DNA of 64,000 nucleotides from Sporosarcina sp. NCCP-2716 (GTDB taxonomy: Bacteria; Bacillota; Bacilli; Bacillales_A; Planococcaceae), in NCBI RefSeq assembly GCF_023707985.1, contig NZ_BRCF01000010.1:1-64000 (forward strand), read 5' to 3'. The notes beneath the pieces were generated by a model. It made no database searches. It saw nothing but the letters and a program-made list of their open reading frames with translations, and was not told the origin of the DNA. The position numbers and the translations under genes are program-made. Below are positions 26,139 through 34,982 of this stretch, in pieces. Positions within the stretch are counted from its first letter, which is position 1. Every line of letters starts with the position of its first letter.

Positions 26139-26309
26139 GTGGGGAAAACAGAGGAAGTTATCGATTTGAGCAAGAACGGGACGTACATCGTAAAAGACGG
26201 CAAGCTTTTACTCGTCCCAAGTCCTCCGGCAGGGTTTGGCAAGCAGGTCATCAACTGGCAGGGCGGCAAACCTTGCAACGGCACTATCGAGGAATCAGTG
26301 AAATTCTAA
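26139..26309 (+). CDS. XtrA/YqaO-like (DUF3954) phage protein
   Basis: 56 residues, GTG start after GGAGGGG. IDLSKNGTYIVKDGKLLLV and SPPAGFGKQVINWQGGKP match the small PBSX XtrA / skin YqaO family as remembered. It precedes the late regulator in PBSX-like phages as here. Function unknown. Confidence 0.8.
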   Translation: MGKTEEVIDLSKNGTYIVKDGKLLLVPSPPAGFGKQVINWQGGKPCNGTIEESVKF

Positions 26310-26330
26310 TACGCTTATCGGAACAACCGA

Positions 26331-26377
26331 GGGCACTGAGAATGGCGTGTATTCGCCGTTTCTTGGTGCCCTTTTAA
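26331..26377 (+). terminator. terminator after the xtrA-like gene
   Basis: GGGCAC...GGCG pairs with CGCC...GTGCCC in a long imperfect stem with TTTT after it. It probably ends or attenuates the early transcript before the late regulator. Confidence 0.85.
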
Positions 26378-26432
26378 TGTTTACAACTTTTGTACCTAAA
26401 AAGCACGATTTTCACAACCGAGGGGGATGGCG

Positions 26433-26594
26433 ATGCAGAAGCCACAGGAGCCACAAAGCAAGCCGGGAACATCACGGAATACCAATACAGCGGACAAGCC
26501 ATCAGAGTGTCTGTCTGCACGAGAACTGGCAGATCTGATGGGCATGAATCGAGATACGTATACACGGCGGCGGGGAGCAGTTAGAAAACGATAA
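26433..26594 (+). CDS. small helix-turn-helix phage protein
   Basis: 53 residues; proline/serine-rich start, then SARELADLMGMNRDTYTRRR resembling a helix-turn-helix. ATG 26433 is 6 nt after AGGGGG. Lies just before the late regulator; a regulatory role is possible. Confidence 0.55.
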   Translation: MQKPQEPQSKPGTSRNTNTADKPSECLSARELADLMGMNRDTYTRRRGAVRKR

Positions 26595-26608
26595 GAGGGG
26601 GAAGCGGG

Positions 26609-27100
26609 ATGGAGAACTGGGCGGATAAGCTGCTGCAGGAGTATGAGGTGGGGAAAAGAAATTTGACGAAAATGCGGGACGGACTCGATCGGCTGGATCC
26701 CTCAGCGAAACAGGAGCTGACACAGATCAATAGCATGATCGACAGCATGGCGTATTCCATGGACTGGATGGCAACCGGGCGACAACCGGGGAACTATCGT
26801 GGCGCGGACAAAAAGGCGATCTACCAGCAGCAGTATTTCGAGAGCATGGATCTTATTCCGGACATTCAGGAGCAGCTGCAAGACATGGGTGCGAAACAGC
26901 TGTACATGACGCAGGAGGAAAAGATGATTCTCTCGCAGATTTTCGGCGCGATGTCACTTCGGGAGCGGCAATGTTACATCCTGCATGTCGGGCAGAAAAT
27001 GAGTATGGGACGGATTGCTGAAGAGATCGGTGTGAGCAAGGCAACGGTCCAGAAGTACATCAACCGCGCGAAGGAAAAGGTGCTGGAACGGGTGTCCTGA
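26609..27100 (+). CDS. ArpU/RinA-type phage late transcription regulator
   Basis: 163 residues. The C-terminal region from about 105 has sigma-70 region-4 features: LSQIFGAMSLRERQCYILHV and a helix-turn-helix MGRIAEEIGVSKATVQKYI. Proteins of this type switch on late (packaging, head, tail, lysis) genes in Firmicute phages. It is directly upstream of a repeat-containing promoter region and the terminase genes. Confidence 0.85.
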   Translation: MENWADKLLQEYEVGKRNLTKMRDGLDRLDPSAKQELTQINSMIDSMAYSMDWMATGRQPGNYRGADKKAIYQQQYFESMDLIPDIQEQLQDMGAKQLYMTQEEKMILSQIFGAMSLRERQCYILHVGQKMSMGRIAEEIGVSKATVQKYINRAKEKVLERVS

Positions 27101-27106
27101 ATGTTC

Positions 27107-27141
27107 CTTGTCATACGCTTGTCATACGAAGTCTGTATAAG
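27107..27141 (+). promoter_or_regulatory. putative late promoter with tandem 11-bp repeat
   Basis: CTTGTCATACG occurs twice in tandem (27107-27117, 27118-27128), ending 7 bp before TATAAG (27136-27141). The repeats cover the place of a -35 element, which is otherwise absent: the pattern of an activator-dependent promoter. Downstream to 27256 there is a GAGGGGTG/CCACCTC inverted region with no gene. Confidence 0.55.
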
Positions 27142-27270
27142 TGAGGGGAACCATTAAAGGAGGGGTGCGCTCGAGCGACTCAGCCACCTCTGTATGCCCC
27201 GTACATAACGAGTGATTTTTAGAGGGTTTGCATAAGATTTGGCGAAAGGTGCCATATGGAGGTGTCAGAA

Positions 27271-27708
27271 ATGGTGGAATCAACTTATGAGAACTTTTTA
27301 ATCGAATTAAACAAACTCGCTTTTTATAATTCGGAGGCAGAAGAACAGCGCTATTCTTTGAAGGATGTAGTGAATGAGGATGATATTAAGCAATTTTACG
27401 TGAAAGGTTTTTACTTTAAGGATCAGCCTTTGGAGAACACAGAAATCCTATTACTCACCGAGAGCAGTATTCGCATTATCAGGTTAGTAGAGGATGGTTA
27501 TATCGAGGTTGTCGATCGAAGTTATGACAGTCTGAGTAAAGTGAGTCTCATACACCGAAACAGAAAATCCACTTCGCTAAAGTTGAGCTTCGCAGATAAC
27601 GTCCTGTTCGTTTTAGACAGCGTTCGGGACAGTGAGCATCGGAAATCGGAGTTCCAAACAAGGATCATGGAAATCTACAAATTTCTGTTGTTAAAACTAG
27701 AAAAATAA
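27271..27708 (+). CDS. hypothetical AT-rich protein (possible DUF3908-like) between late regulator and terminase
   Basis: 145 residues from ATG 27271, 6 nt after TGGAGGTG. Mixed alpha/beta with alternating strands in the second half (EILLLTESSIRIIRLVEDGY, a PH-like pattern). Composition is clearly more AT-rich than the neighbours and the gene has its own terminator, as in accessory moron genes. I tentatively recall DUF3908; function unknown. Confidence 0.7.
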   Translation: MVESTYENFLIELNKLAFYNSEAEEQRYSLKDVVNEDDIKQFYVKGFYFKDQPLENTEILLLTESSIRIIRLVEDGYIEVVDRSYDSLSKVSLIHRNRKSTSLKLSFADNVLFVLDSVRDSEHRKSEFQTRIMEIYKFLLLKLEK

Positions 27709-27720
27709 ATTGTCTACCTA

Positions 27721-27746
27721 ACCGCTTCTTAGAGGCGGTTTTTGTT
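27721..27746 (+). terminator. terminator after the 27271 gene
   Basis: ACCGCTTC pairs (one G-T) with GAGGCGGT around a 3-nt loop, followed by five T. Confidence 0.88.
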
Positions 27747-27788
27747 TGGGAAAATACACAAAGCAAATAGCGCAATGAGGTGATCAAG

Positions 27789-28289
27789 ATGGCAAAGAAA
27801 ACTGGAAGAAAGGGGAAATACCATGACTGGCTGACGAATGAAGGGCTGCTGACGCTAGAAGGATGGGCACGTGACGGCTTGATCGATGAACAGATCGCTC
27901 ACAACATCGGCATCAGTCGTTCCACGCTGAATGACTGGAAGCTGAAATACCCGGACATATCGGACGCCTTAAAGAGAGGCAAGGAAGTGGTTGACCGGCA
28001 AGTGGAGAACGCACTGTTGAAGAATGCCCTCGGCTTCCAGTACGACGAAGTGACCCGGGAAAACGTGTGGGACGAGGACAAGCAGGTGCACCGCATGACG
28101 GTCACCAAGGTGGTCACGAAGGAAGTGAAGCCAGATACCACCGCCCAGATCTTCTGGCTGAAGAACCGCAAGCCGAACGAATGGCGCGACAAGCGGGACA
28201 TCGAGCACTCCGGTACTGTACAGAACAACGTGGACCTGTCTGCTCTGTCAGTTGAGGAGTTGAGAAACCTTGCCAACATTGACGATTGA
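27789..28289 (+). CDS. terS: terminase small subunit
   Basis: 166 residues. The N-terminal helix-turn-helix (ARDGLIDEQIAHNIGISRST, about 26-45) recognises the packaging site; PDISDALKRGKEVVDRQVEN is typical of small terminases of phage/transposase-HTH type. The C-terminal VDLSALSVEELRNLANI probably contacts the large subunit. ATG 27789 after GAGGTGATCAAG. Overlaps terL by 20 nt. Confidence 0.88.
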   Translation: MAKKTGRKGKYHDWLTNEGLLTLEGWARDGLIDEQIAHNIGISRSTLNDWKLKYPDISDALKRGKEVVDRQVENALLKNALGFQYDEVTRENVWDEDKQVHRMTVTKVVTKEVKPDTTAQIFWLKNRKPNEWRDKRDIEHSGTVQNNVDLSALSVEELRNLANIDD

Positions 28290-29730
28290 GCAGCGGGCGG
28301 CACTTGCGGAGATGGCACAGAACGAACTGGCAAAGCGCTCCTACCGAGATTATGTGGTTCGTGTTCATCACGGCAGCTTCCAACACTTCCGTCACACCGA
28401 GCTCGTCTGCGAGACCCTGCAGCGGATTGCAGATGGGGAAGAGCTGTCCGTCCTGATCGAGATGCCACCGCGGCACGGGAAGTCGATGACCGTCACCGAG
28501 ACATTCCCCAGCTATTACATCGGCCGCAACCCAGACAAACGGGTTATTGCAGCTGCCTATTCAGATGGACTCGCAACGAAGTTCGGTCGATTGAACCGGA
28601 ACAAGTTCAGCGAGTTCTCTTTTTTGTTTGGAGAAGACTTGTCCGATTCCAACAGCGCGACGAAAGACTGGGGCGTGGAGGGAAAGCGAGGCGGCATGAT
28701 CTCCACAGGAATCGGCGGCTCTATCACCGGTCAGGGTGCGGATCTTATGATTATCGACGACCCGGTGAAGAACGCTGAGGAAGCTGCCTCGAAAGTCATG
28801 CGGGAAAAGATATGGAGCGAATGGGAGTCCACGCTGTCCACTCGTCTACATAAAGGCGCCTCGCTCATCGTGATCATGACTCGCTGGCATGAAGACGATC
28901 TGATTGGCCGGCTGCTGAAGAAGAGTCCGCGAAAGTGGGTCCGGCTCCGACTGCCTGCAATCGCAGAAGACGAGGATGATCTGCTCGGGCGAACAGAAGG
29001 CGAGCCGCTTTGTCCGGAACTAGGCTTTGACGAGCAGTGGGCTGCAGACAAGAAGACGGAGGTCGGAACCCGTACCTGGTCCTCACTGTACCAGCAACGG
29101 CCGACACCAGACGGCGGGGCTATCTTTAAGCGAGAGTGGATCCGATTCTATGTTCGCGACAAAGAGACGCACCGGGAACACCGATTGAGCGATGACGTGC
29201 TGATCATGCCGCGCGTCTGGGATAAGCAAGCGCATTCCTGGGACTGCACCTTCAAGGGCACCAACACTAGTGACTATGTGGCCGGTCAGGTATGGGGCAA
29301 GAGGGACGCGAACTTCTTCCTGCTCGACCGCCGTAAAGAGCGCATGGGATTCTCTGACACGATAAAAGCGATCAGGCAGATGGCCGACAAGTGGCCGAAA
29401 GCAAAAGCGAAATACGTGGAAGACAAAGCAAACGGGCCGGCGGTCATCGAGATGCTGAAAGACGAAATCAGCGGCATCATTGCGGTCAATCCGGAAGGCG
29501 GGAAGGAGACACGGGCAAACGCCGTGTCTCCTCTTTTTGAAGCCGGTAACGTTTACCTGCCTCACCCGCTCATCGCACCGTGGGTAGAGGAACTGATTGA
29601 GGAACTCGTCAGCTTCCCAAATGCCGCGCATGATGACGAGGTAGACGCCTGTACTCAGGCATTGAATCAGCTGTTCTCCGTCAAGAGCAATCCGCTCGAT
29701 CGCTACAAAAAAATGATGGGAAGGGGGTAA
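28270..29730 (+). CDS. terL: terminase large subunit
   Basis: 486 residues. ATPase half: Walker A-like EMPPRHGKS (about 64-72), Walker B LMIIDDPVKN and the coupling motif IVIMTRWHEDD. Nuclease half: HSWDCTFKG and a C-terminal HDDEVDA acidic motif. The TTG start 28270 is 10 nt after GAGGAG; ATG 28312 is an alternative. It packages DNA into the prohead. Confidence 0.93.
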   Translation: MPTLTIEQRAALAEMAQNELAKRSYRDYVVRVHHGSFQHFRHTELVCETLQRIADGEELSVLIEMPPRHGKSMTVTETFPSYYIGRNPDKRVIAAAYSDGLATKFGRLNRNKFSEFSFLFGEDLSDSNSATKDWGVEGKRGGMISTGIGGSITGQGADLMIIDDPVKNAEEAASKVMREKIWSEWESTLSTRLHKGASLIVIMTRWHEDDLIGRLLKKSPRKWVRLRLPAIAEDEDDLLGRTEGEPLCPELGFDEQWAADKKTEVGTRTWSSLYQQRPTPDGGAIFKREWIRFYVRDKETHREHRLSDDVLIMPRVWDKQAHSWDCTFKGTNTSDYVAGQVWGKRDANFFLLDRRKERMGFSDTIKAIRQMADKWPKAKAKYVEDKANGPAVIEMLKDEISGIIAVNPEGGKETRANAVSPLFEAGNVYLPHPLIAPWVEELIEELVSFPNAAHDDEVDACTQALNQLFSVKSNPLDRYKKMMGRG

Positions 29731-29734
29731 GGCT

Positions 29735-31081
29735 ATGCGGACAATCGATCGAGCACGAAAACAAATGCGCACCGACTTCATGGCGGCGCCCGGTAAAGGA
29801 TATGGGAAAGACGCGCTGTCCCGGCAGGAACCTGGCTTCCGCCGGGGGTTGACGGATGCCGATATCTCCGAAATGTACGCGACCAATCGGATCGTGCAGA
29901 ATATCATCGAGATTCCAGCCGAGGACATGACCCGCAATTGGTTCACCCTCCGGATGGATGACGAAAAACTGAAGCGGAATATCATGAGCAAGCTGGCTGA
30001 CCTGAATGCTCGAGAAGCATTTAAGAAGATGCGGGTATTTGAGCGGTTGAGGGGCGATGGGTTCATCTCTCTCGGGGTAACGCAGAGCAGCCAATTCCAA
30101 CTGTCCGATCGCTTAGATGAGACGAAGCTGAAGCGCGTCGATTACATCCATGCATTCAGCGGCCAGAAGGTAACAGATTTTATCCTGAATGACGACATGT
30201 TCAGCCCTCAATTCGGGCAGGTCGAGACCTTCAAAATGAAGCGCCGAAATAACAACGGAATCATCCTTCCAAATAACGGAGAGACGTTGGTACACTCTTC
30301 CCGTCTTTTGCACGACCAGTCCAGGAGGCTGGAAGACGAGCACCGCGGGCAGTCCCTGCTTGAACCGCTGTACGATATTATCACGGTGCTGGATACGTCC
30401 TTGTGGTCCGTAGGTCAGATCCTCTATGACTATGCCTTCAAAATCTACAAGTCCGAAGGCATTGAGGACATGAACCCGGAGGAGAAAAACGAGCTATCCA
30501 TGTTGATGGACTACATGTTCCGCACCGAAGCGCTTGCCATCATCGGCAGTAAGGAAGAACTGAAGAAGGAGTCCACCAATACGGCCGGTCTGAAGGACAT
30601 GCTGGACTACACTTGGGACATGCTGTCCGCTGCTGCACGGATGCCGAAGTCGGTCATTAAGGGACAGGAGGCGGGCACCATTACGGGCGCGCAGTATGAC
30701 GTGATGAACTACTATGTACGGATCGCGGCCCACCAGGAAAACGAACTGAAGCCGAATCTCGAGCGCCTCATCCGTCTTCTCATGATGGCGGAAGATGAAC
30801 TCGGAGGGCGTATCGATCCTAATTCGTTAGAGTGGGAAATCAAGTTCAATCCGCTCTGGCAGGTCGACCCAAAGACGGATGCAGAGATCCGGAAGATTCA
30901 GGCCCAGACCGATGAAATTTACTTGAAAGGCGGCGTCCTTCTTACTGATGAGCTGCGGGAAACGCGCTTCGGCCAGTTCGGTCTGACAGACGAAATGAAA
31001 TACAGCGGCGATGCAGAGGACCTTGAGCGTATTGCTCGCGAGGTCTATTCGGCGTGGGAGGAGAACGGCAGCCATGGCTAA
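29735..31081 (+). CDS. phage portal protein (DUF1073 type)
   Basis: 448 residues. MYATNRIVQNIIEIPAEDMT (about 49-68) and the following RNWFTLRMDD segment are typical of DUF1073 portals. Later DTSLWSVGQ and a C-terminal helical region follow. Forms the dodecameric vertex between terminase and neck. Follows terL at 4 bp and overlaps the MuF-like gene by 8 nt. Confidence 0.88.
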   Translation: MRTIDRARKQMRTDFMAAPGKGYGKDALSRQEPGFRRGLTDADISEMYATNRIVQNIIEIPAEDMTRNWFTLRMDDEKLKRNIMSKLADLNAREAFKKMRVFERLRGDGFISLGVTQSSQFQLSDRLDETKLKRVDYIHAFSGQKVTDFILNDDMFSPQFGQVETFKMKRRNNNGIILPNNGETLVHSSRLLHDQSRRLEDEHRGQSLLEPLYDIITVLDTSLWSVGQILYDYAFKIYKSEGIEDMNPEEKNELSMLMDYMFRTEALAIIGSKEELKKESTNTAGLKDMLDYTWDMLSAAARMPKSVIKGQEAGTITGAQYDVMNYYVRIAAHQENELKPNLERLIRLLMMAEDELGGRIDPNSLEWEIKFNPLWQVDPKTDAEIRKIQAQTDEIYLKGGVLLTDELRETRFGQFGLTDEMKYSGDAEDLERIAREVYSAWEENGSHG

Positions 31082-31862
31082 GTTCGTGCCGCCGACACGC
31101 TTTCCAGACGCTGCTACCGTGCAATACAGCAGAGATATGAAGAAGATGGTACGGGAGCTTCGGAAAACGGTCCTCCGTGTTTTTGATGACGATATCGGGC
31201 CTGCGGTGCTCCAGTACCAAAGAGGACTGAAGCAGGACGCGCTGCGAAATGATGGCCCGCTGGATGTTATCAGTCGAGCCCTGCAGCTGATCAGGGGGCT
31301 GTCGCTCGGCATCTTTTCAAATGCTGCCGTTGAACAAGCTGCCTCCCGGTTCCTGTATACAGTGAACGAGTTCAGCGCGACGCAGGCGCGGGAGCAGGGC
31401 GCCATCAAGTCCATCGATCCGACAGTCAACGAGCCGTGGCTGGACGAATTTATCCGCTCGGCCATCAGGGAGAATGTCGGCTATATTCAAAAGCTGCCGG
31501 CTGATCACCTGTCGGCCATCGAATCGATCGTCTACCAGGGCACCAAGAACGGGACAAGCACCAAGGAAATCCGTCAGCAGATTGTCGCTCAGGCAGGGGT
31601 GACGGAGAACCGGGCCGAGTTCATTGCGGTCGACCAGGCGGGCTCCGTCTTCGGTCAGATGACAGCGCGGCGCCATATCGAAATGGGAGCGCCGAAGTTC
31701 CGCTGGAAGTCGTCTAAGGATGAGCGCGTGCGCGAGCGTCACCGAGAACTGGACGGCCAGGTCTTTTCGTATGAGGATCCGCCGGCAGAAGGATTGCCAG
31801 GCACGCCATTCCGCTGCCGTTGTGTTGCGCAGGCAGTATTTGATGATGAGGAGGATGCATGA
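31074..31862 (+). CDS. phage head morphogenesis protein (SPP1 gp7/MuF-like)
   Basis: 262 residues. The C-terminal MuF domain (about 150-262) has KSSKDERVRERHRELDGQVF and GTPFRCRCVAQ, with its conserved cysteines. A minor capsid protein bound to the portal that may be injected with DNA. ATG 31074 overlaps the portal stop. Confidence 0.9.
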   Translation: MAKFVPPTRFPDAATVQYSRDMKKMVRELRKTVLRVFDDDIGPAVLQYQRGLKQDALRNDGPLDVISRALQLIRGLSLGIFSNAAVEQAASRFLYTVNEFSATQAREQGAIKSIDPTVNEPWLDEFIRSAIRENVGYIQKLPADHLSAIESIVYQGTKNGTSTKEIRQQIVAQAGVTENRAEFIAVDQAGSVFGQMTARRHIEMGAPKFRWKSSKDERVRERHRELDGQVFSYEDPPAEGLPGTPFRCRCVAQAVFDDEEDA

Positions 31863-32152
31863 TGAGTAGATACAGAAAAAAGCAGGTTGTCGTAGAAGCG
31901 GTGCAATTCAATGGCGAAAATCATCGTGAGATTTTGAGTTTTATTTATCCCGATTTGACCGGTTCCGACTTATCTGGAGCTGAAAGAATGAGACTTCCAA
32001 TTGTCATTGAGACATTAGAAGGAACTATGACTGTCCGAGAAGGGGATTTCGTCATCAAAGGCGTGCAAGGCGAATTCTATCCGTGTAAGCCGGACATCTT
32101 CCGACAAACATATGAACTTGTCGAAGGAAATGGATGTTACAGAGAGGGATGA
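31862..32152 (+). CDS. conserved phage protein (YRKKPVVVEA type)
   Basis: 96 residues. The start SRYRKKQVVVEAVQF and the later EGDFVIKGVQGEFYPCKPDIF are a frequent Firmicute phage protein of unknown function (GD-x-G-beta fold, from memory). Two adjacent ATGs, 31859 and 31862; the second is 7 nt from GAGGAGG. AT-richer than the neighbours and embedded within head genes. Confidence 0.8.
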   Translation: MSRYRKKQVVVEAVQFNGENHREILSFIYPDLTGSDLSGAERMRLPIVIETLEGTMTVREGDFVIKGVQGEFYPCKPDIFRQTYELVEGNGCYREG

Positions 32153-32181
32153 ACAGCAAGCCAGAAAGGGGGTGAGAAAGT

Positions 32182-33285
32182 GTGAAGAAACAGCGATATG
32201 ATCGCATGATGATTACAGACGCCATGATCGAGGAGCGGCCGGACGGTTTTCTGACTGTCGATGTGCCGATCACCCGACCTGGCGTTTTTCCGTATCAGCG
32301 GAACGATGGAACGATCCAGATGGAAGCCAAGCTGCCGGAGGAAATCTTCAGTGATCTGACGATTACCTCCGCCCGGGCGAAGCCGGTCACCGATCAGCAC
32401 CCGCCGGAGCCGGTGACGCTCGAGAATATCACCCGGTACAGCCGGGGCATGAGCCATACAGACAGCCGCGTAGAAAACGGCATGCTGAAAGTGTCGGTGA
32501 CCATCACAGACCAGGCGCTGATCGAGCGGGTCCGATCGGGAGACCAGCGGGAAATCAGTATCGGTTTCCTGAGTGATGTGATTGAGGAACCCGGCTCCTA
32601 TCAGGGAGAGGCGTACCAGTACGCGCAGCGCAACATCGACATCAATCACATTGCAGTGGTTGAGCGGGGACGGGCCGGCTCACAAGTCTCCATTCGGGCC
32701 GATTCGGACGCATGGCAGATTGATGAAACAGACCAATCAAAAGGAGGAAACGGAATGGCAACTTACAAGATTGATGGCAAGGATTACGAAGTAGATTCGG
32801 CGGTGAAATCCTTCATGGAAGCACAGGCGGCCAAGTTGGAAACTGCTACTACCAAGGCAAGGGATATGGACACGCTGCAGGGGCGCTATGACGCCCTGGA
32901 AACGAAGCTGCAGGCTAAAGAGACGGAGCTGGAGGACGCTAAGAAAAAGCAGCTGTCCGCCGACGAACTCGACAAGCAGGTGGAAGCTCGCGTGATGCTC
33001 ATCAGTGGTGCGAAAACGTTGCTCGGTGATTCCTTCGAGTTTACCGGCAAGTCCGAACGCGAAATCAAAGAAGCCGTCATCACGAAAGCAAAACCGGATT
33101 TCAAGGCGGATGGGAAGTCAGACGAATACGTGAACGCCTTCTACGATGCCACAGTGGAGCAGTCGGCTACAGCTGGTTTTGGATCGACTGGCGCCAACCA
33201 TCTCTTCTCAGGTGACAGCCGGACGACAGACAGCCAGAAGATCTCTGATCTGAAAGCCAAGCGTATGAATATGAACGCACAATAA
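32182..33285 (+). CDS. DUF2213 prohead protease with fused scaffold region
   Basis: 367 residues. Residues about 1-170 are DUF2213-like: VDVPITRPGVFPY, KPVTDQHPPEPV (candidate catalytic His) and REISIGFLSDV, HIAVVERGRAGS (histidine/serine region of a herpesvirus-type prohead protease). Residues 192-367 form a charged helical scaffold with a coiled coil at about 210-265. An in-frame internal start with a very strong ribosome site allows separate scaffold synthesis. Located between portal/MuF and capsid genes. Confidence 0.85.
   Translation: MKKQRYDRMMITDAMIEERPDGFLTVDVPITRPGVFPYQRNDGTIQMEAKLPEEIFSDLTITSARAKPVTDQHPPEPVTLENITRYSRGMSHTDSRVENGMLKVSVTITDQALIERVRSGDQREISIGFLSDVIEEPGSYQGEAYQYAQRNIDINHIAVVERGRAGSQVSIRADSDAWQIDETDQSKGGNGMATYKIDGKDYEVDSAVKSFMEAQAAKLETATTKARDMDTLQGRYDALETKLQAKETELEDAKKKQLSADELDKQVEARVMLISGAKTLLGDSFEFTGKSEREIKEAVITKAKPDFKADGKSDEYVNAFYDATVEQSATAGFGSTGANHLFSGDSRTTDSQKISDLKAKRMNMNAQ
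32755..33285 (+). CDS. nested in-frame scaffold protein
   Basis: 176 residues, identical to the C-terminal part of the protease gene. ATG 32755 is 7 nt after AAAAGGAGG, the best ribosome site in this part of the genome, in frame with the longer gene (offset 573 nt). The product MATYKIDGKDYEVDSAVKSF continues as a coiled-coil scaffold. The layout matches lambda C/Nu3. Confidence 0.75.
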   Translation: MATYKIDGKDYEVDSAVKSFMEAQAAKLETATTKARDMDTLQGRYDALETKLQAKETELEDAKKKQLSADELDKQVEARVMLISGAKTLLGDSFEFTGKSEREIKEAVITKAKPDFKADGKSDEYVNAFYDATVEQSATAGFGSTGANHLFSGDSRTTDSQKISDLKAKRMNMNAQ

Positions 33286-33302
33286 CAGAGGAGGAATCAT
33301 CC

Positions 33303-33761
33303 ATGATTACACAATACGACAAGTACATGCCGGAAGCGTCGCACGCCGGGAAGATTGCAAACTACCAGGACTACCAGGCGGACACGAAGCCTGCCAGCGA
33401 AAAGATTCCGTTTGGCGCAGCCTTGCAGCTGACTGCCGACGGAGAATCAGTCTCTACTGTCAAAACGGGAGGCAAGCCGGTCGGCATCGCCCTGGCTAGT
33501 GAGGTCCACGACTGGATCAACAACGAGGACGATCAGCACTACAAGCAATTTAACCCTGTTGCCGTAGTCCGCAAAGGGACTATTTGGGTCCGGGTTGGCG
33601 AGGACGTCATCGCTGGCGAGGAAGCGAATGTCAACCCGGAGGACGGCCGCTTTTATGCAGCCGACACGGCGACGGTGAATACGATCAAGTTCCCGACTGC
33701 CGTCTTTAAGACGAAAGCGAAACTTGGCGGACTGGCTCAACTGCAAATCAACTTGCCATAA
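33303..33761 (+). CDS. head cement/decoration protein
   Basis: 152 residues, beta-rich, with GKIANYQDYQADTKPASEKI and GKPVGIALASEVHDW, as in structural cement (Gp24-like/DUF2190-like) proteins located between scaffold and capsid genes. Strong AGAGGAGG before ATG. Confidence 0.78.
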   Translation: MITQYDKYMPEASHAGKIANYQDYQADTKPASEKIPFGAALQLTADGESVSTVKTGGKPVGIALASEVHDWINNEDDQHYKQFNPVAVVRKGTIWVRVGEDVIAGEEANVNPEDGRFYAADTATVNTIKFPTAVFKTKAKLGGLAQLQINLP

Positions 33762-33790
33762 GGCAGACACAAAATGGAGGAGTGACACAC

Positions 33791-34666
33791 ATGATTATCA
33801 GACCACAAGATCTTGAAGCAATCGACAGCGTTGTCTATGAGCCGAACAAGGAAGAGCTCATCGGGCGAACGCTTTTTAACGTGAACAGCAACGTGCCGGC
33901 CGGCGCAGAAACGTATGGCTATGACGTCATGACCCGCAGCGGATCGGCAAAAATTCTTGCTGCCGGTGCAGACGATATTCCACTCGTTGACGCGGACAAA
34001 AAGCGGCAGACGGTCAACATCTACTCGATCGCCGCTGCCATCCGATACAGCGTCCAGGAATTGCGTCAGGGACAGATGGCCGGAACTCCGATCGATAGCG
34101 CGAAAGCGATCATTGCTCGCCGGGCGATCGCGGAGAAAGAAAACCGCATCATCTGGCACGGCGACAAGGCGTACAACATCCCCGGCGTCGTGAATGCTAC
34201 TGGTATTCAGGTGCTGGCGGTGCCGACCGGTACGGGTGCTTCAACAAAATGGGCAGACAAGACAGGACGCGAGATCGTAGCAGATCTGCGGAAAGCCCGC
34301 TCCCTCGTCAACCGGCTGCCAGGCCATCAGGCGAATACGCTCGTTCTGACACCAGCAGGCATGGAAGCTCTTGAGGCGGAATACAACGCAAATACTGACA
34401 AGACCATCCTGGAATACATCCGCAACCAGAACTGGTTCACGAACATCGTGGCGACGTCTGATTTGGAAAAGCAGGGCGACGCGGAATCTGATTGTTTCCT
34501 GGTGATGGACAACAATCCAGCTGTCCTGGAAATCGTCATTCCGATGGACATCCAGCGTCATCCGGAAGAGTACAAGTTCCCGAACTACAAAGTGCCTTTT
34601 GAGGAGCGCATCGCCGGCGCGGTCGTTCGTTATCCAATGGCAATCGTGAGAGGAGATGGCATCTGA
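33791..34666 (+). CDS. major capsid protein (DUF2184/HK97-fold type)
   Basis: 291 residues. GAETYGYDVMTRSGSAKIL (about 38-56), an early helix, the ARRAIAEKENRIIWHGD segment (E-loop/spine helix side) and C-terminal PFEERIAGAVVRYPMAI are typical of encapsulin-like DUF2184 capsid proteins. ATG 33791 lies 8 nt after GGAGGAG; GTG 33782 abuts that site. Confidence 0.87.
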   Translation: MIIRPQDLEAIDSVVYEPNKEELIGRTLFNVNSNVPAGAETYGYDVMTRSGSAKILAAGADDIPLVDADKKRQTVNIYSIAAAIRYSVQELRQGQMAGTPIDSAKAIIARRAIAEKENRIIWHGDKAYNIPGVVNATGIQVLAVPTGTGASTKWADKTGREIVADLRKARSLVNRLPGHQANTLVLTPAGMEALEAEYNANTDKTILEYIRNQNWFTNIVATSDLEKQGDAESDCFLVMDNNPAVLEIVIPMDIQRHPEEYKFPNYKVPFEERIAGAVVRYPMAIVRGDGI

Positions 34667-34977
34667 TGATCGTACAAAACAAGGGAAATTTCGTCCGTCA
34701 TGCTGCCGGCGTCACGCTGATTCCCGGCGCCAATGAAATCACTGAGGAGCAGTGGGAGGCATACCGCGCCCACCCGCTCGCCAGTGCGCTGATCAAGAAG
34801 GGGGAAGTCGAAGCAAAGGAAACCTTCGGCAGCCTGTCTGCAGCGGATGCGATCGACTTGGCGAAAGACACGTTCGACATGGAAGTGCTCGAGCAGATGA
34901 AGCTGCATGAAAAGCGCACGACCGTCCTGAAAGCGATTGATGAGCAAATTTCGGAGCTGCAGCAAGAAGGGGAGTGA
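34666..34977 (+). CDS. hypothetical head-region protein
   Basis: 103 residues; beta-rich start (IVQNKGNFVRHAAGVTLIPG) with an EITEEQWEAYRAHP segment, then a coiled-coil end. Small proteins of this type commonly follow the capsid gene. ATG overlaps the capsid stop. Confidence 0.65.
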   Translation: MIVQNKGNFVRHAAGVTLIPGANEITEEQWEAYRAHPLASALIKKGEVEAKETFGSLSAADAIDLAKDTFDMEVLEQMKLHEKRTTVLKAIDEQISELQQEGE

Positions 34978-34982
34978 CCTGG

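Noticed and set aside
26347..26584. ORFs between the xtrA-like and late regulator genes
   Set aside because: They overlap the terminator hairpin or the better-supported helix-turn-helix ORF at 26433 in other frames.
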